A DNA stretch of 64,000 nucleotides from Linnemannia schmuckeri (taxonomy: Eukaryota; Mortierellomycota; Mortierellomycetes; Mortierellales; Mortierellaceae). Made by a program: the position numbers and the translations under genes. Positions 1 to 12,977 of this stretch are shown here, piece after piece. Under the pieces are notes generated by a model. The model was not told where the DNA came from. It ran no database searches and worked only from the letters and a program-made list of their open reading frames with translations. Location of the stretch: contig JANATG010000001.1 in assembly GCA_029449235.1 (NCBI GenBank), forward strand, positions 1,612,001 to 1,676,000. Direction: 5' to 3'. How positions within the stretch are numbered: the stretch's first letter is position 1; each line of letters opens with the position of its first letter.

Positions 1-3000
1 CATTTAGTATCGCGTCTTTTTTTGTCGTAGGCGTAACAACCACTTGAAAAACACCTCCTGAGAAGTCTTACCTCGACGACGATCTTCTTGGAAAGAGGCT
101 CAGCAAGCTGCGAGTTGAAAAAGGCGACCAAAAGGTCAACAACATGACGACGTCTGAATAGCTTATAATCCTCCGATGTCTTCAACGAAGTAGCCAAGAG
201 TCGGAGCATCCACACACGTTCCTTGCGGTGGTTATCAGACGAAGAGTTGAACATGCTATAGAACATGGGAATATCCTCCAGATCAATAACGGGGCGTTGG
301 AGACAAAATTTGTTGACATGAGGGTACATAAAATGGTCGGGCTTCAGGAGAGTCGTGAGAGCCTGAGTGACAAAGGCGGTGATCACGGCCGGGATCCTGG
401 GTGGGGCCATGCCGTCGTCACGCTCGACGATTGCGTTCCGGAGAGCGTCCATTAGCAGCAACAGCTGGTTCTTCTCCCTCATAGTTGATTGCTAGATCGC
501 GAGTATAAAATGGAAAGTACTTCCACGATTAGAAACGATTTGAACATTAATATAAAAAAAGTATCCGATATGAATGATGAGAAATGGACTTACGGAGAGG
601 AGAGGGTAAAAGTCGTCGAGCAAGGAGTAGGCAGCAAAGCGCATGTTCTCATCACTGGAAGAAAGAGCGACAATAATATAGCCTAATCCGTTGACCTCGA
701 TGAAGCGACGGATATCCAGCAGTCCACCAAACGCCATGTATGTTCCAAAGAGCGGCAGCATAAAGCAAGGGTCGTAGATGGGTGTTGGTTGATGCTTGAC
801 AACCTCTTCGTCATAGTCCTGCTTCGTTACCAGAGGAGCCTCGCTTTCTAACTCACGATCGATAGGGAACTGGGTAGCAGAAACTATCATCATACTGGGA
901 TCAATCAAATCCAAACTCTCTGTCATCATGGCTTGACCAAAGAGCGCGCCCGATGACTTTGCGTTCTCTGTTCCAGATCCCCAGACAGGGGCTCGGTTGG
1001 AAATGGACCCTGCCGTCTGAGACTCTGTGATTCTCAATACTGCCAGCAACAGTTGGTCAGCCACAGTTGTTGATGCAGAGTAACAGGACAGAAGCATGGG
1101 AAGGAATCCAGCCTTGCAGCAAGTCTTGGGCTCAAGGCAGGTCAGGGTATAGATCAGCTGGACGATGGCCAGACGCGTCTTCAGGTTCTCGGGGACCGCG
1201 TGCTTGATCGTAGGAGCCGTGGCCATCGCCAACGACGAAAACTGTCGATGCTTGAACAGTGTCTGGAGAATCTGAGGCAGGACGGAACTCTGAGAAGTCT
1301 AAATACATAGGTGCAACAGGAAGAGTAAGTATTTGATCTTCCATACACGCAAAGTGGGAATATGACAGGTATGATCGCAGATTACCTCAACGTAGTAGTG
1401 CTTAGCCAAGAAGGCAGAGAACCGCACCAGTTCCACATTATCTAGTGCCTTCTCAATAGCAAACGACACCAACTCAAACAGGACCTTCTGATCAATACTC
1501 TGCTTCCGTTCCTCAACGTGCTTCTCGAGGATGCTGTACAGCCGATCGCAAACAGGCCCGAGCCATTGTGCATCCCCGTTCTTGTCCAAGGTCACAATCA
1601 ATCGACGGGCAGTTTCCTCAAACCATCTTGCGAGTCTGTTCTGTCTGCTTTCCTGTTCGAGCTCTCCCATAACGTCCTTGGTGGTATCGAGGAGGGTATC
1701 CAAAAGTCCAATACTTTCCAGTCCAATCTTGGGGATGCTCTCCACAAGCGACCACACCAAATCCACCTGCTTCTGGTCCGCTGGCTTTGTGGTCAAAGAG
1801 ACCAGGATGGCGGCAGCATCGGCTACCAGCAAGGGCGCACTCGAGCTGAAGGCAGACTCTCTTGCATTGGCAGATAATTCGACAATATGCTGGACCATCT
1901 TGGGGAGAAGCAACGGCTGCAATGCCTTGACAGCCTGGCGATCCTCCTGAGATGCGGAAGCTGACCACTGGAACCGTTGGTTGTCCTGAGAGGTCGACAG
2001 GCGGTGGAAATAGGCGTGTAAGAGAACAAAGAACCCGGTATCCTCCATACGCTTCTCAAGGTCCTTCTTAGAGAAAGCTAACATCTTGGTCGCAAACTTC
2101 TGGCGGAAAGAAGCCGAACAAGTCAAGAGTGCTGACAAGATCAAGTTGCGCTTAGGGTTCGAGTTTTTCAAAATAAAGTCAACAAGCGAATGGTCGAGGT
2201 CACTCAACGAGGATGAGTGAAGGGAATCCAAGGCTTGGTCGAAAACTCCAGGAGTTGACAGGTCCAGATGGAACGCGGTGTGCGCCATGGCGTTGGGCCA
2301 TAGGCGACCCTGGATGACATCCAAAACGATGGCGTCTAGTTCTTCCGAGGGCTGGCTCCTCCAAAGGTCCATCAAGGCAGCAGTGGAATGGACGGGGATA
2401 GCAGAGGCGGAGCTTCCTTGGCGAGTCAGGCTCTTGAGGATGGTCGATAATAGCGCGTTGAAGGTAGCAGTGGCCGAGAACTTGGCCTGTCCGTGCAGCT
2501 TAAGCAGCGCCTCCAAAATCATGGTAAGATCCGACGAAGTGCACAAGGCGGCCAGCTTCGAAAAGTAATTGACAGTCTAAAAAGAGAGTAAATCGACCGC
2601 TTGTTAGTGAGGTTCGCAGGCCTTAGACACACAAGACATTCCAACGTAACGTAGGAAGCGATAGCTTACCATTGGTTGCAAGGCCTTTTCACCAGATTTC
2701 TTCATACTCTCGAGCTCATGCATCACACGCTCGACAGTCTTGCGGACAAAGTGACTGGTCAACAAGACATCTGACGCCGCCGTCTTCCTGCTTCCGGCAG
2801 TAGCTGTAGACTTTGTGCTGGCAATCAAAATATCGACAACGCGGGCATCGAAGGTATCTAAGGACTTGGGCTTGTGGGTTTGTAACTGGGGCAAATACAG
2901 CTCACGGAGGATAAAGTTCTCCGAGAGACGACTCTTGAACTCCTCAAAGACGGTCTCCTCTGTCCTGCTGCAGTCCAAGAGAAACGTCAATAGAGTGAAG

Positions 3001-6000
3001 GCTGCATTCACAGCATCGTCATCAGCACTGCCCGATGAGATCCAGCTTGCAAGTTGGCGGATGATGAGGTTGCTGTAAATAATAAGGAGTCTGGGCTCGG
3101 TCCGACCAATAGAGTGCTTCAGCAGGGCCTGAACAGCCGCGTTGGACAAATCTGATGGTCGGGTGTTGCAAAACAAACTGGGAAAAGGAAGCTCCTGAAG
3201 AAAATCGTGGACGGGATCCTGCTCCATCTCGTTGTCTCGATCGGATTGTTCCAAGAGCGCAGCGATGTCAGCAAAGTCATAGATTGAACCGGCAAAAGGG
3301 TACCTCGTCCTGATGTAGTCCACCAGGGCATTGGTCAACTCCCTGCTGTCAATCGCATACTCGACCACTTGCTTGAAGTTCCTGGCAACCCCTGCCGCAC
3401 ACTGTCCTTGGAGTTCGGTGGCAAAGGTGGTTCGGTCGCTCGATTTGAGAAGCTGAAGCAAAGCAGCATCATCCACCTTCTTGGAGGGCTTGAAGTTGGT
3501 GGCGGTAGTTGACGCGCCACTTTCCTTCAGACCCTCGTATGCCATCGCAAGATATTCGGGTGAGCCAAGCTGGGAGATGTGCGATCTCTTGTCCTGGTTC
3601 AATTTTATGATGGCGTCCAGCTCCTGAGTAGTTGGCTCCTGAATACGGCGCAAGCATCCAACAGCATGGGCTGCGGTTCGGTTCTGGTTCCAGGTCAGCG
3701 TGGGCATCAGTCGGTTGAGGAAGGCGGCGATAGACGCAGCTACAACCTTGTCCTTTGCATAGACATGCTGGAACTGTTCGAGAACAGTCATTAAGAGAGG
3801 GCTGTATGGCCGCATGACGTCCTGGTGCTGGGAGTTGGAGAGCGTGTGGCGAATGTCGTTTGATGCGTCGATGTCCATGACTGACGTATCCTGGAGAGCC
3901 TTCATGATAGCCGATGATTGGTCGACATACTTGTAGGGTGTTCTCAAACAACGCGCCACGCAGTCATCGAAGAAATGCAGAAATTGATTCTGATCTTCGA
4001 CGAGCTGAGGACGACCATAATTCGAGATGGGGATAGATTCGATCCACAGACTTGCCTCCGATGGGTCATGCTGGAATAGAATTGACTCGCCCAAAAGTTT
4101 TGACACCAAACGCCCGGTTAGTGCCTTGATATGAGGGTGTTCCGTAGTAAGGAGCAGTGCCAGAAGCTTGTTGAGATATGATGAGCCATCCAGCGACTTA
4201 TTGGACCATCGAAAGTCATTCAGCTCCAAGAGAAGTTCCAGAAGGTGAATGAGGGTGCCAGCCTGGACAGTCGAAAAGTCCGAGGGAATAAGCTTTCCAA
4301 TGTCAAACTTGGCCTCGCTGACTGCTTGAGGAAGGAACTGTTGGTAGTATTTGATGAGACGCAAGACTCCGTTGTTGAAGAGGTTGGTCCTGATGCTCTC
4401 TTCGCTCTCTGCCTCTGACTGTGCCAGCGACTGGATTCCATTATGAAGCATGATGATGATTTGGATATCAGGGACACGACGGCGCAGCTCTGCCATAAGC
4501 GACGTGATTGCGCTCGCCCACTGCTGTGCTGGAGGATCAGACGATTTGGTACTGGTCGGTACTTCTGCCATGTCTGCTGATTCGTCCGATGCCGAGAGCT
4601 CCTCCTCATTCATGGCGAGAGTCTTGACTGCCGACTGCATCACAGTAACCACTTGCTCTGCCTTCTGGAATACAGCTGCAAGTTCGACAATGGTGAAATA
4701 CCGAACAAGCATACTGGAATGCTGCAGACCTTTGCCGAGAATCGTCCTGTTTGCAGCGGAAGGAAGGATGTTTTCGATGATGGTTGAAACAGGAGGTGGG
4801 TGGGATGCAAAGAGTCCTGTGTGCTGAAGGTAGAGGTTGGGTACTGGGATCTCCGTGATCTTGTGCAAGAGCGTCATATTGGCCAACCACCTTGCTGACA
4901 ATCTCGGCTCCAGCTGTATGCTCGCCTTCTGCCAGAAGCTAATAAATCCATATTCAATCAATGATCGGTTAGGGACTTGTCTGCTGCTTTCAAAAAGTAT
5001 AGCAGATGAAATGAAGATGCCTTACACTCGGACAAGCTCTGGGCACGCTGTCAAAATCGAAACGGTCAGCTCCTGCTGGAGCATGTTTTCTGTGGGTCGG
5101 AGATGTGTCAAGAGCTGTGAAAGGGTCTTGTTGAATATAATCTTGTTGCCGTCGCCAGATGTCTTTTCAGTCGAAGCAGTGGAGGTGAGAATGCTGGGGG
5201 GGTACCAAGCGGCATCCTGGAAGCAAATACCGATTCCTGGATTTGTACAAAGCGCCATCATGAACTTATGGACGACGGTGGCGACTGTCTGGTCTGAGCC
5301 CTCTACTGGTTCTGTCCTGGAATACAGCCTGAGTAGGTTTACGAGGAAGGAGGTGCTAAAGAAGGTGATTTTGCTAGTCCTGGAGAGCTCATTGTCCATG
5401 ATAATGTTGTTGGTGAGGACAAGAAGAACCTGGTTGACAAGTGGGAAAGGGTCGCTGGGCAAGTCCTTGAGTGCGAGTTGGAATAGATCAGGCATCTCCA
5501 AAATCTCCTTCTTGACGGTCGCATCGCCGCGGATGAAAAATGCCAGCAGAAACTGAACATAGAGTGTCCGAGTGTCTAATTCCAGGCAATCGATAATAAA
5601 CATCAGCTTAGTCGTCCTTGCAATAGCAATACAATAGCTGACTGCGTAAGCACTCCAGGAATTGTCATCATACCAGTCCTATTGGTCGACTCGGTCTCGC
5701 CCTCCTTGCGCCTCATATGTCTCAACTTGGTTAATGCCTTCAAGCTAAAATTGAAGCCATCCTTGAGCTCCTTGGTTGTTGTGTGGTGAACGTGGTTCAT
5801 GGCAGTCAAGAGTCGAAGGGTGGCCTGTACAGTATTCTGACGTCCAGACGACAAGTTCTTGTAAACACATGTCATTCGACTCTGGTTCTGCAGGATCGAT
5901 CGAGTCAATCTGATGGCGTGAGGGCGGTGAAGTGCTGTGTTGCATTGGTGAATAAGTTTTGACAGAACCTCGATGATGGAAGCCTCGATCCTCCTGATAT

Positions 6001-6363
6001 CCAATTGATGTTGCCATTCCCAGATCTTGAACAGTTGTGTGCACTCTGGTGACTCGTCAACATAGTCATAAACAACACCGAGCGACTTTGTTGCCTGTGC
6101 GCTCTCTGTCGGATCACTAGAGTTGGGTCGAACATTGAGCTGTTGTCTGAGACGTTTCAGGCCTATGTTGATTGAAAGATAGTCGGTTAGGAAGCGTCTT
6201 TTGAAAATGGTGGCGACACGCTTTGCTTGTGAATATGGCACTTTCAATTGAATGTGTTGAAGTGATAGGAAAGGGACGTGCCTATGAAAATAGGTTCTTC
6301 CTTGAGCTCGGAGAGAGCCTTGACGAGCTCATTCTTATCCTTGAACTGTGTCTTGGCTTCCAT
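1..6363 (-). CDS. URB1: Urb1/Npa1-like nucleolar pre-ribosomal protein (3' end off window)
   Basis: Predicted nucleolar scaffold for early assembly of the 60S ribosomal subunit (Urb1/Npa1 complex in yeast). Exons: 6363-6282, 6240-5674, 5575-5026, 4938-2670, 2576-1386, 1298-594, 491-72; the window starts inside the next intron. The exons join in frame to 1,928 residues; yeast and human homologues are about 1,760 and 2,270. It is almost wholly helical HEAT-like sequence. The family is recognised from the N-terminal block around DTRTLYVQFLLAFFIRGD and the C-terminal block with DIPMFYSMFNSSSDNHRKER followed by LFRRRHVVDLLVAFF. Introns are 41-102 nt; the first (6241-6281) needs a GC donor. The start at 6363 is the only upstream ATG compatible with exon 2, whose own open frame begins with TTG. 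It lies 182 nt downstream of the F-box gene on the same strand. The family call is confident; exon borders are inferred from frame and splice sites. Confidence 0.85.
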
Positions 6364-6545
6364 CCTGCCAGGCTGTGGGTGTGGACTGTGAATGAATGAC
6401 GAATGGGCGAAAGTGTGTCTACACGGACGTTGTTACATGCTTAAAAAAAAAAAACGAAAAATGAAAAACACAAGTGACTGTTGACCAAAGTCACGTGGTA
6501 GTGCTTTCATGTTGGCCAGTGCGCAATTTTTATTTTGTGTGGAAT

Positions 6546-8602
6546 TCAAGAAGGCATGGGAATGGAACGCCTGCAAAAGCATGGTCTATGGAGGGGATTG
6601 GATGCTGCAGTCAAGGTTTGAAGGTACTGTGATCCACAGTGGTGACAGTAGCGAAACACGCCTTTGCAAGGCAAATCTGTTACAGTCAAAGACGGAGAAG
6701 TACTGTCAGAGGGTGTCGACATCCTTGAATCAATTGCTGGTGGTGGAGGCGTTCCTGCTTGCGACGAATTAGCTGAAGCCCGTCCAGAGAGAATCATGGC
6801 AGACATACCCAGACAGTGACGATCGTGGAAACTAAGTTCGCCACCATACCGTAAGGTAAATCTTGATAGACTGGCCAGAGGAAATACTGCTGCCGGTGTT
6901 GCCGTCGCCTCTAAAACTTGTAGTTCTGGGTCCATCGCCTGTGCCTCTGGTTCTAAATTAGAATGAGCTGCGGCTGGCCTCGGTGTAAAGTTCGTACTAG
7001 TATCTTCATCAGGGAGGAGTCGATTTGTCCAATGGGTCCGAGGTGAGGGCATGGATCTTTGTTGAGGGACATCCGACGATTCTGGCCCTGCCGTATATTG
7101 TTGGTCAGCAGCTGTCCCGTCGTTTCGGGTTGCCGAAACTTGCTCAACAAAGAACGACCACCTCTCTAATTGCTGCCGAATGGTATATATCTTCGTTGCA
7201 GGCCACCAAGGAGCACGCAGTGTCTCTAGAGATCCAAGGTCTTTCAAAGAAAGGATCTGCATCAAAAGTCGGGCACACAAATAGGCCGCTCGAGACTCGG
7301 ATTGTTGGCGCGAACTTTCTAGGCACTCCTCCTCCGAAAGATGGTGTCCAGACTCTTGCGATGCTTCCTGTTCGTTCGTGTCTATCACATACGTGCCGCT
7401 GGTTTGAACTGGAGTCTCGGCTAATATGAAAGCAAATGGAACCAGGTTAACTTGACAATTTGTCATTGGGTAAAAGCCACGTCGCTATAGACTGGCAACT
7501 TACAGTAAAATAATTGAGAGGGTGCGTGATGCGACTGATCTTCGAGAGCCGCCTGCTCATCGTCAATGTTGCTCAGCTGCTGCAAGGCATCTTCCAGGCT
7601 TAATTCGTCATGGACGACATTGTTGGTGTTGTTGGTGGTGCCGGGGTGAGAAATATAGGAAAGATGGCTGATTCCTGAAGACTGCGTCGCTGTAGTTATG
7701 CTACTGATTGGCATGATTAGTGCTTCGCTCAGCGAACGGATATTGATATGTCGACTAAAGTCAACAAAGCCCGACTCGAAGAGATTCTGCAGCGGCTGTG
7801 ATATTGGGACCAGTTCGTCTTGCTGCATGGAGTCCCATGTGTTCGAACAATGTTGGAATTGATATGGACTGTCATGTTGATGATGGCTTTGTTCATTTTG
7901 GTGACACTCGCATGCGCAAAAGCGTCTGCAGGGGTACACGCACAAATGACAGGGTGGAGTGTCAAAGCTCAGATGTCGGGTGAAATTAAGAGGGATAGAG
8001 CCCAGGACATCCAAGATAATCCAGGCAATGAACTCTGGCTGTGAAGCATCGTTTTCCGTTGTCATTAAGCCATGGAGGTCGCTGCCGTCTTCTTCTGCTG
8101 CTATAAAGCGATATCGAGGGTCTTGGAAGATAGTGATTGGACTGTTGGATTGGCTGGATTGTGTCCGTGTTGGTTGATGAAAAGTGGATCGATGGGCCTC
8201 TGGTGGACGACGTCGCCATCCTGGGTAGTTGTACAGCTGAGGGTCTGGGTATGGCAGATGAACAGTCTGCCAGAGGGTTGATGTGCTTGTGGCCAGTTGT
8301 TCAATTTCGTGGTAGGCGGCGCATAAATTTAGGAGGTCGATTGTTGGAAGGAAGCTGCAGACGTGGAGCACTATCTCTGAGGGGATTGAATCCCAGAGCG
8401 AAATTGTCCTCAATGAATGGGTCATGCGTGAAGTGGAAGGGATTCCGGTAGATAACGATGAGAGGTAAGGCGGTGCAGTTGTAACAGAAAAAGATGGAGG
8501 AATGAAAAGAAAATCTTCAAGCACCACATCGCCACGAGGGAAAGGTTGTTCTAACTTGTCTTGAAAAAATTCTGGGCGAAACAAAAAAGTATTTTTATCC
8601 AT
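6546..8602 (-). CDS. F-box protein with a Cys-rich cluster
   Basis: Likely substrate adaptor of an SCF ubiquitin ligase. Exons 8602-7504 and 7420-6546 (83-nt GT-AG intron) give 657 residues. An F-box lies at about residues 68-112 (WDSIPSEIVLHVCSFLP, then LLNLCAA and LWQTVHLP). The remainder is not a clear LRR or WD40 array. Residues 218-234 form a dense Cys/His cluster (CHLCVYPCRRFCACECH) followed by a His-rich stretch, which could bind metal. A second conserved-looking block, LRYGGELSFHDRHCLG, lies in exon 2. A downstream ATG at residue 60, just before the F-box, is an alternative start; I kept the longer frame. The gene starts 155 nt downstream of the ATP synthase delta stop on the same strand. 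The substrate cannot be inferred. Confidence 0.7.
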
Positions 8603-8757
8603 TTGGACGCCACTCTCAAGCCAGGGATATGTAGAACGCGCGAATATAAATAAAATGGATATGGATATGTATTTTGAAAAGCTGAACGTCGTCTATTTTG
8701 ATACTTTTCTCGTCTTCCTGTGTTTTTATCTACGGTCATGCAATGTGAAGCTACCAT

Positions 8758-8989
8758 TTACTTGGCAAGGACGGCAGCCTGGAGAGACTCGAGAACCTCA
8801 ACCTCAACCTTGGCAGCGAGCTTCTCCTCCTCGGTGGCGGCAGCGTTGGAAAGACGCTGGGCCTCAGCGAGGTTGGCGCGGATGGTCTAGAGTACGTCAA
8901 AATGGCAGAGAGCGAGTTGATGAACCACATTTGTTAGTTAATAGCCCTCTATCAAAGTCACAATATAAAACGATTACAATGATCACAGC

Positions 8990-9027
<38 letters not shown>

Positions 9028-10293
9028 ACCTCGGCGCTGAAGTCCTCGACGGGGAAAGCCTCAACGGCGTTGATGTTGAGGGTGGAATCGGGGTTCATGG
9101 TAGCGAAACCTCCAGAGACTATGTTGACGATGATAAAAAAAAAATATCCGTGATGAGTACACGAATCGATTTGATTTTCTACGTTTCTCTGAATGTGTGA
9201 TCAGTGGTAAAGGAGGAGGTTGGATGGACTGGTGGCGTCTGTAATATTCTTCGAAAAAAAAACGGTTCGTCCTAATGCAACCGGTCCAGAGGTACCATTG
9301 CTTGCACTGACAAACATGTGTAGATCCTGATCTGCCAAATTCATTATGCATGGCTCCTTCCTTAATCTCATTAGTCCTGACGATACTCCTTGTTTGTCCA
9401 GTATAGGGTAATTACCGAAGAACTTCTTGGTGGCAGCGCCCTCGATAACCTCAACAACTCCGGGGCGGAGCTGCTCAATGGAAGGAACATGGCTGGCAAG
9501 GATACCCATGTCACCGGAGACGGCAGCAATGTTGACCTGAGCAACGGAGACATCTTTGTAGATGGTCTAGAAACGCGTCGAATTAGGGGTAAAATTAGTA
9601 GTCAACACAACTACTACAATAAAAAAGGCATGGCCAGGAACGTCTCCAGATAAAAGTGATGACAGCACAACAATTATCTGTACCTGGTGGGGGACAGCGA
9701 AGGTCAAGCGGAGACCGGTGGTTGCAGCTTCAGTGGCGTAGCTGCGAACTATCAAGTGGGAAGGATGTAGAGGATTATAAGTAAGTCAGCTCATGGGACT
9801 TCTGACATGAGCTGCGTGAGTTCAAGAGCAACGTGTGGGAAATTGTATCAAAAGTGATGTAGAGTGTCGTGAGGAGAGCGGCTGCAGAATTGGGTGATCG
9901 ATCGTATGGATGAGATTGTGAAACAATTGATGATGTGATCGCCAACAGAACGTCAACTAGGTGTGAGGGTGAGTGGTGCGATCCAGGTACAGAAGGTTGA
10001 GTTGAAGATAAGAATGAAGAAGGCGAGAAGCAAGGTAGCACCAGCTAAAAGGTAGGATAGAACTCTTGATGACCAAGGGAAAGATGTGCAGGAGGTAGAG
10101 AAGGCAGGTCCAAGTTGATGTGATGTGTGTGTATGTGTATATGTGTGTGGTATATTGGAGGAGTCCTTGTATTGAAAAGCAAAGCTGAGGATGGTTGCTA
10201 TTGACTGTCAAAGATGTCGATGGTGGGAATGAGGGTGATCGTACCCATGCGGACGGGGCGGACGGCGCGGACAGAGCGGGCAAGGAAGTTCAT
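8758..10293 (-). CDS. ATP16: Mitochondrial F1Fo ATP synthase subunit delta
   Basis: Central-stalk subunit of mitochondrial ATP synthase (equivalent of bacterial epsilon), which couples rotation of the c-ring to F1 catalysis at the inner membrane. Exons 10293-10245, 9748-9684, 9566-9416, 9118-9030 and 8886-8758 give 160 residues, the usual length. The Arg-rich N-terminus (MNFLARSVRAVRPVRM) is a plausible matrix-targeting sequence. The beta-sandwich carries the family signatures LTFAVPHQ, GDMGILASHVPSIEQLRPGV and VSGGFATMNPDSTLNI; the C-terminal helices end in VEVEVLESLQAAVLAK. Introns are 496, 117, 297 and 143 nt, long for a small housekeeping gene. The donor of the last intron is followed directly by a run of 34 T on the coding strand. 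It is divergent from the DAHP synthase gene, sharing a 348-nt upstream region. Confidence 0.93.
8991..9024. repeat. Poly(A)34 homopolymer in ATP16 intron 4
   Basis: Thirty-four uninterrupted A on the plus strand. On the coding strand this is T34 lying immediately 3' of the GTAAC splice donor of the last ATP16 intron. Confidence 0.95.
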
Positions 10294-10641
10294 GGTTGAT
10301 GGAGAGGGGGTTGAGTGGAGAAGAGGTGAGGGAGTGAAGGAGAGGATGCTCTAGAGTAATAATACCTATTCACCACAGCTGCCGTGTCGCTGGGTAGTCG
10401 CCCTGCCTGCCCCTTCCGGTTCAAAACACCAAGCCACCTAAGTTTATTTCCAGGCACATCACTAATTACTGATCGGATTTAATGGATTAACCGTTCAATC
10501 AGATCAAAAAAGCGGAAGAGAAGGGAAACAGAAAGCCCGTGCTCTCTCGTCCCTTGTTCCTCCTCTCTATCTCTCTCTCTTTCTCTCTCTCTCCCTCTAC
10601 GTCTCTCCTTCCCTCCCCTTCCTTCTTTCTCCATTTTCAGA
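10294..10641. promoter_or_regulatory. Divergent upstream region ATP16 / DAHP synthase
   Basis: This 348-nt region separates two divergent start codons and must hold both promoters. A CT-rich microsatellite at about 10555-10625 (runs of CTCTCT) lies directly upstream of the DAHP synthase ATG, typical of fungal pyrimidine-rich leaders. No convincing TATA box was seen. Confidence 0.6.
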
Positions 10642-12958
10642 ATGACATCCCGCTCCATCTCACCCGTCCAGCCCATCATCGTTGCCGCCAAGGATTGGAC
10701 TCCCACATCGTGGCAGTCAAAGCCCATCAAGCAAGATGTCGACTACCCTGATCAGGCTCACCTGGGTAAAGTTCTCGAGAAAATTGGCCGTCTTCCTCCT
10801 ATGGTTGCCCCGGGCGAGGTAAAAAAGAGTGCCTCTTTCTCTACTCTATTTGCGACATCCCCTTCGATCCTTGTCCAATTTTTTTTTTTCAGCTGCAGCT
10901 TTCTAACCAGCAATTATTCGCATATTATGATCCCTCCTCTTACCACTCCATGTTTCTTTCCCCTCGTCTACCTTCTCTTCCTCTCATTTTTCCTATGCAA
11001 AATTATGTACCTTCTCCACGTGCATCTGTTCTGCGATCCGATTCAGATTCACCGCCTCCGTCAGCAATTGGCTGATGTTGCCCATGGTAAGGCATTTTTG
11101 CTGCAGGGAGGCGATTGTGCCGAACTTTTCGATTACTGTGCACAGGTAAGATATCTTTATTCTTTGTTGCTGTTGAGTCTATTGCGGCGTGAATGGAGTC
11201 CGAGCTGGGATACAATTTTTTTTCTGTTGTCTGTTATGACTCCTTTTCGGTCACCATAATAATTGCTACTCTGCTCGTTGCTTATCGATCCTATCGATGG
11301 TCCCTTACTCCTGGCATTGAACACATTTGAGCGCAGTGAGAGCATCAAGAAAGCGGAGAGCAGCGCTCTGCGCATTAAAAATGAAAAAGTACTAACTTAG
11401 AAGCACCGAATGTTCATTGTTCATTGATCCGATTTGACAGGGACCCATTGAGGCAAAGCTCAAGGTATTGCTGCAAATGTCTCTTGTTCTGGTCTGGGGT
11501 GCACGTATGCCCGTTGTCCGTATTGCACGCATGGCTGGTCAATATGCTAAGCCTCGCTCTAAGCCCACAGAGATGCATGAGGGCAAAGAGATCCTCAGCT
11601 ACCGAGGTGACAACGTCAATGGATACGATCCCGCTGACCGTACTCCTGACCCAGAGCGCCTCTTGGGGTAAGTTTTTGTCCACGTCTTCAAAAGCTAGTC
11701 ATTGTGCAAATGACTCAGACTAGAAGTTAACTGCGTTTTCCCTTTGTTGCTTGTTAGTGCCTACTTCCACTCTGCTGCCACCTTGAACTATGTCCGAGCC
11801 ATTCTTGCCGGTAAATGTCGTTATCACAACTAATCAACAGACTTACACAATCAAACGATCTGTTTTGACGAAAAACGCGTCATTTTCCTTACCGGAGATT
11901 CAATATACTGATCGTTTCTTTTCTTTCTTGGTTATCGTCTTAATTAGAGGGTTTCGCTGATCTGCATCACCCTTCCAACTGGAACCTTCACCATGTCAAA
12001 TCCTCAACACTGCGCCAGGAGTACCAGGGAATCGTCGACAGACTCACCGACGCACTGGACTTTATGAAGACTATCGGCGCCGACCCCAACGCAGGAGGAG
12101 CACACTCCGAGTCCGTCTCCAGCACTCTCAACACTGTCGACATCTTTGCATCTCACGAGGGTCTCTTGCTCGAGTACGAGCAGGCCCTGACTCGCCTCAT
12201 GACCGACCCCGCAAACTCTGCACAGCAAAAGTACTACAACGTCGGAACCCACTTTATCTGGATCGGTGACAGGACAAGACAGCTTGACGGCGCGCACGTT
12301 GAGTACTTCAGAGGAATCGAGAACCCTATCGGAGTCAAGTGTGGGCCCAGCATGAAGCCCGAGGAGTTGATCGATCTTTTGAACATCTTGGATGCTGACA
12401 AGCGCCCCGGAAAGATCACCCTCATCACTCGCTATGGTGTCGATCAGGTCGAGAAGTACCTTCCCGGCCACATCAAGGCTGTGCAGGAATCTGGACATAC
12501 CGTTGTTTGGGCATGCGACCCCATGCACGGAAAGTAAGTTCCACTTTCATTCATTATTTTACTTATTATACACAGGCATGTCATCCCACCTTGCATGTAT
12601 TTTTTATCTAATTAACAGCTAACATCCTTGTTCTTATTTCTTTATATGTAGCACCAAGCAATCCGTGTCAGGAGTGAAAACAAGGCACTTGATCGACATC
12701 ACAAAGGAGCTGTCGCAGGCTATCCGCATCCACAAGCAGATGGGCTCGCACCTCGGTGGTGTCCACTTCGAATTGACAGGCGACCGTGTCACAGAGTGTG
12801 TTGGTGGATCGATGGAGCTGTTGGACGCAGAGTTGTTGGATAGATACGAAACCCACTGCGATCCCCGCCTCAATTATGAGCAGGCCTTGGATATGGCCTT
12901 CTTGATTGCCAAATACCAAGAGAAGCAGCGCGGCTTCAGCGGGGTGATGTCTCTTTAA
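10642..12958 (+). CDS. Class II 3-deoxy-D-arabino-heptulosonate 7-phosphate synthase
   Basis: First enzyme of the shikimate pathway: phosphoenolpyruvate plus erythrose 4-phosphate give DAHP, leading to Phe, Tyr and Trp. Exons 10642-10818, 11047-11145, 11441-11667, 11758-11810, 11948-12533 and 12652-12958 give 482 residues, full length for class II. Signatures are QGGDCAE, WIGDRTRQLDGAHVEYFRGI, GVKCGPS, WACDPMHGN and GGVHFELTGD. By comparison with the Mycobacterium tuberculosis class II enzyme, the metal ligands should be Cys83, His379, Glu421 and Asp451, all present. The protein resembles plant and bacterial AroA-II rather than yeast Aro3/Aro4 (class I), although class II enzymes are known in other filamentous fungi. 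All five introns are GT-AG; the 11146-11440 intron has a perfect TACTAAC branch site. An AATAAA follows at 12972-12977. Confidence 0.95.
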
Positions 12959-12971
12959 ATGCTGGACCAAT

Positions 12972-12977
12972 AATAAA
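12972..12977 (+). other. Polyadenylation hexamer AATAAA, DAHP synthase
   Basis: Canonical hexamer 14 nt after the DAHP synthase stop codon, correctly oriented. Confidence 0.5.

Noticed and set aside
5546..5603. ATG at 5603 as a separate gene start within URB1
   Set aside because: A 98-nt intron (5576-5673) joins the flanking exons in phase and restores the Urb1 core; the ATG lies inside that intron.
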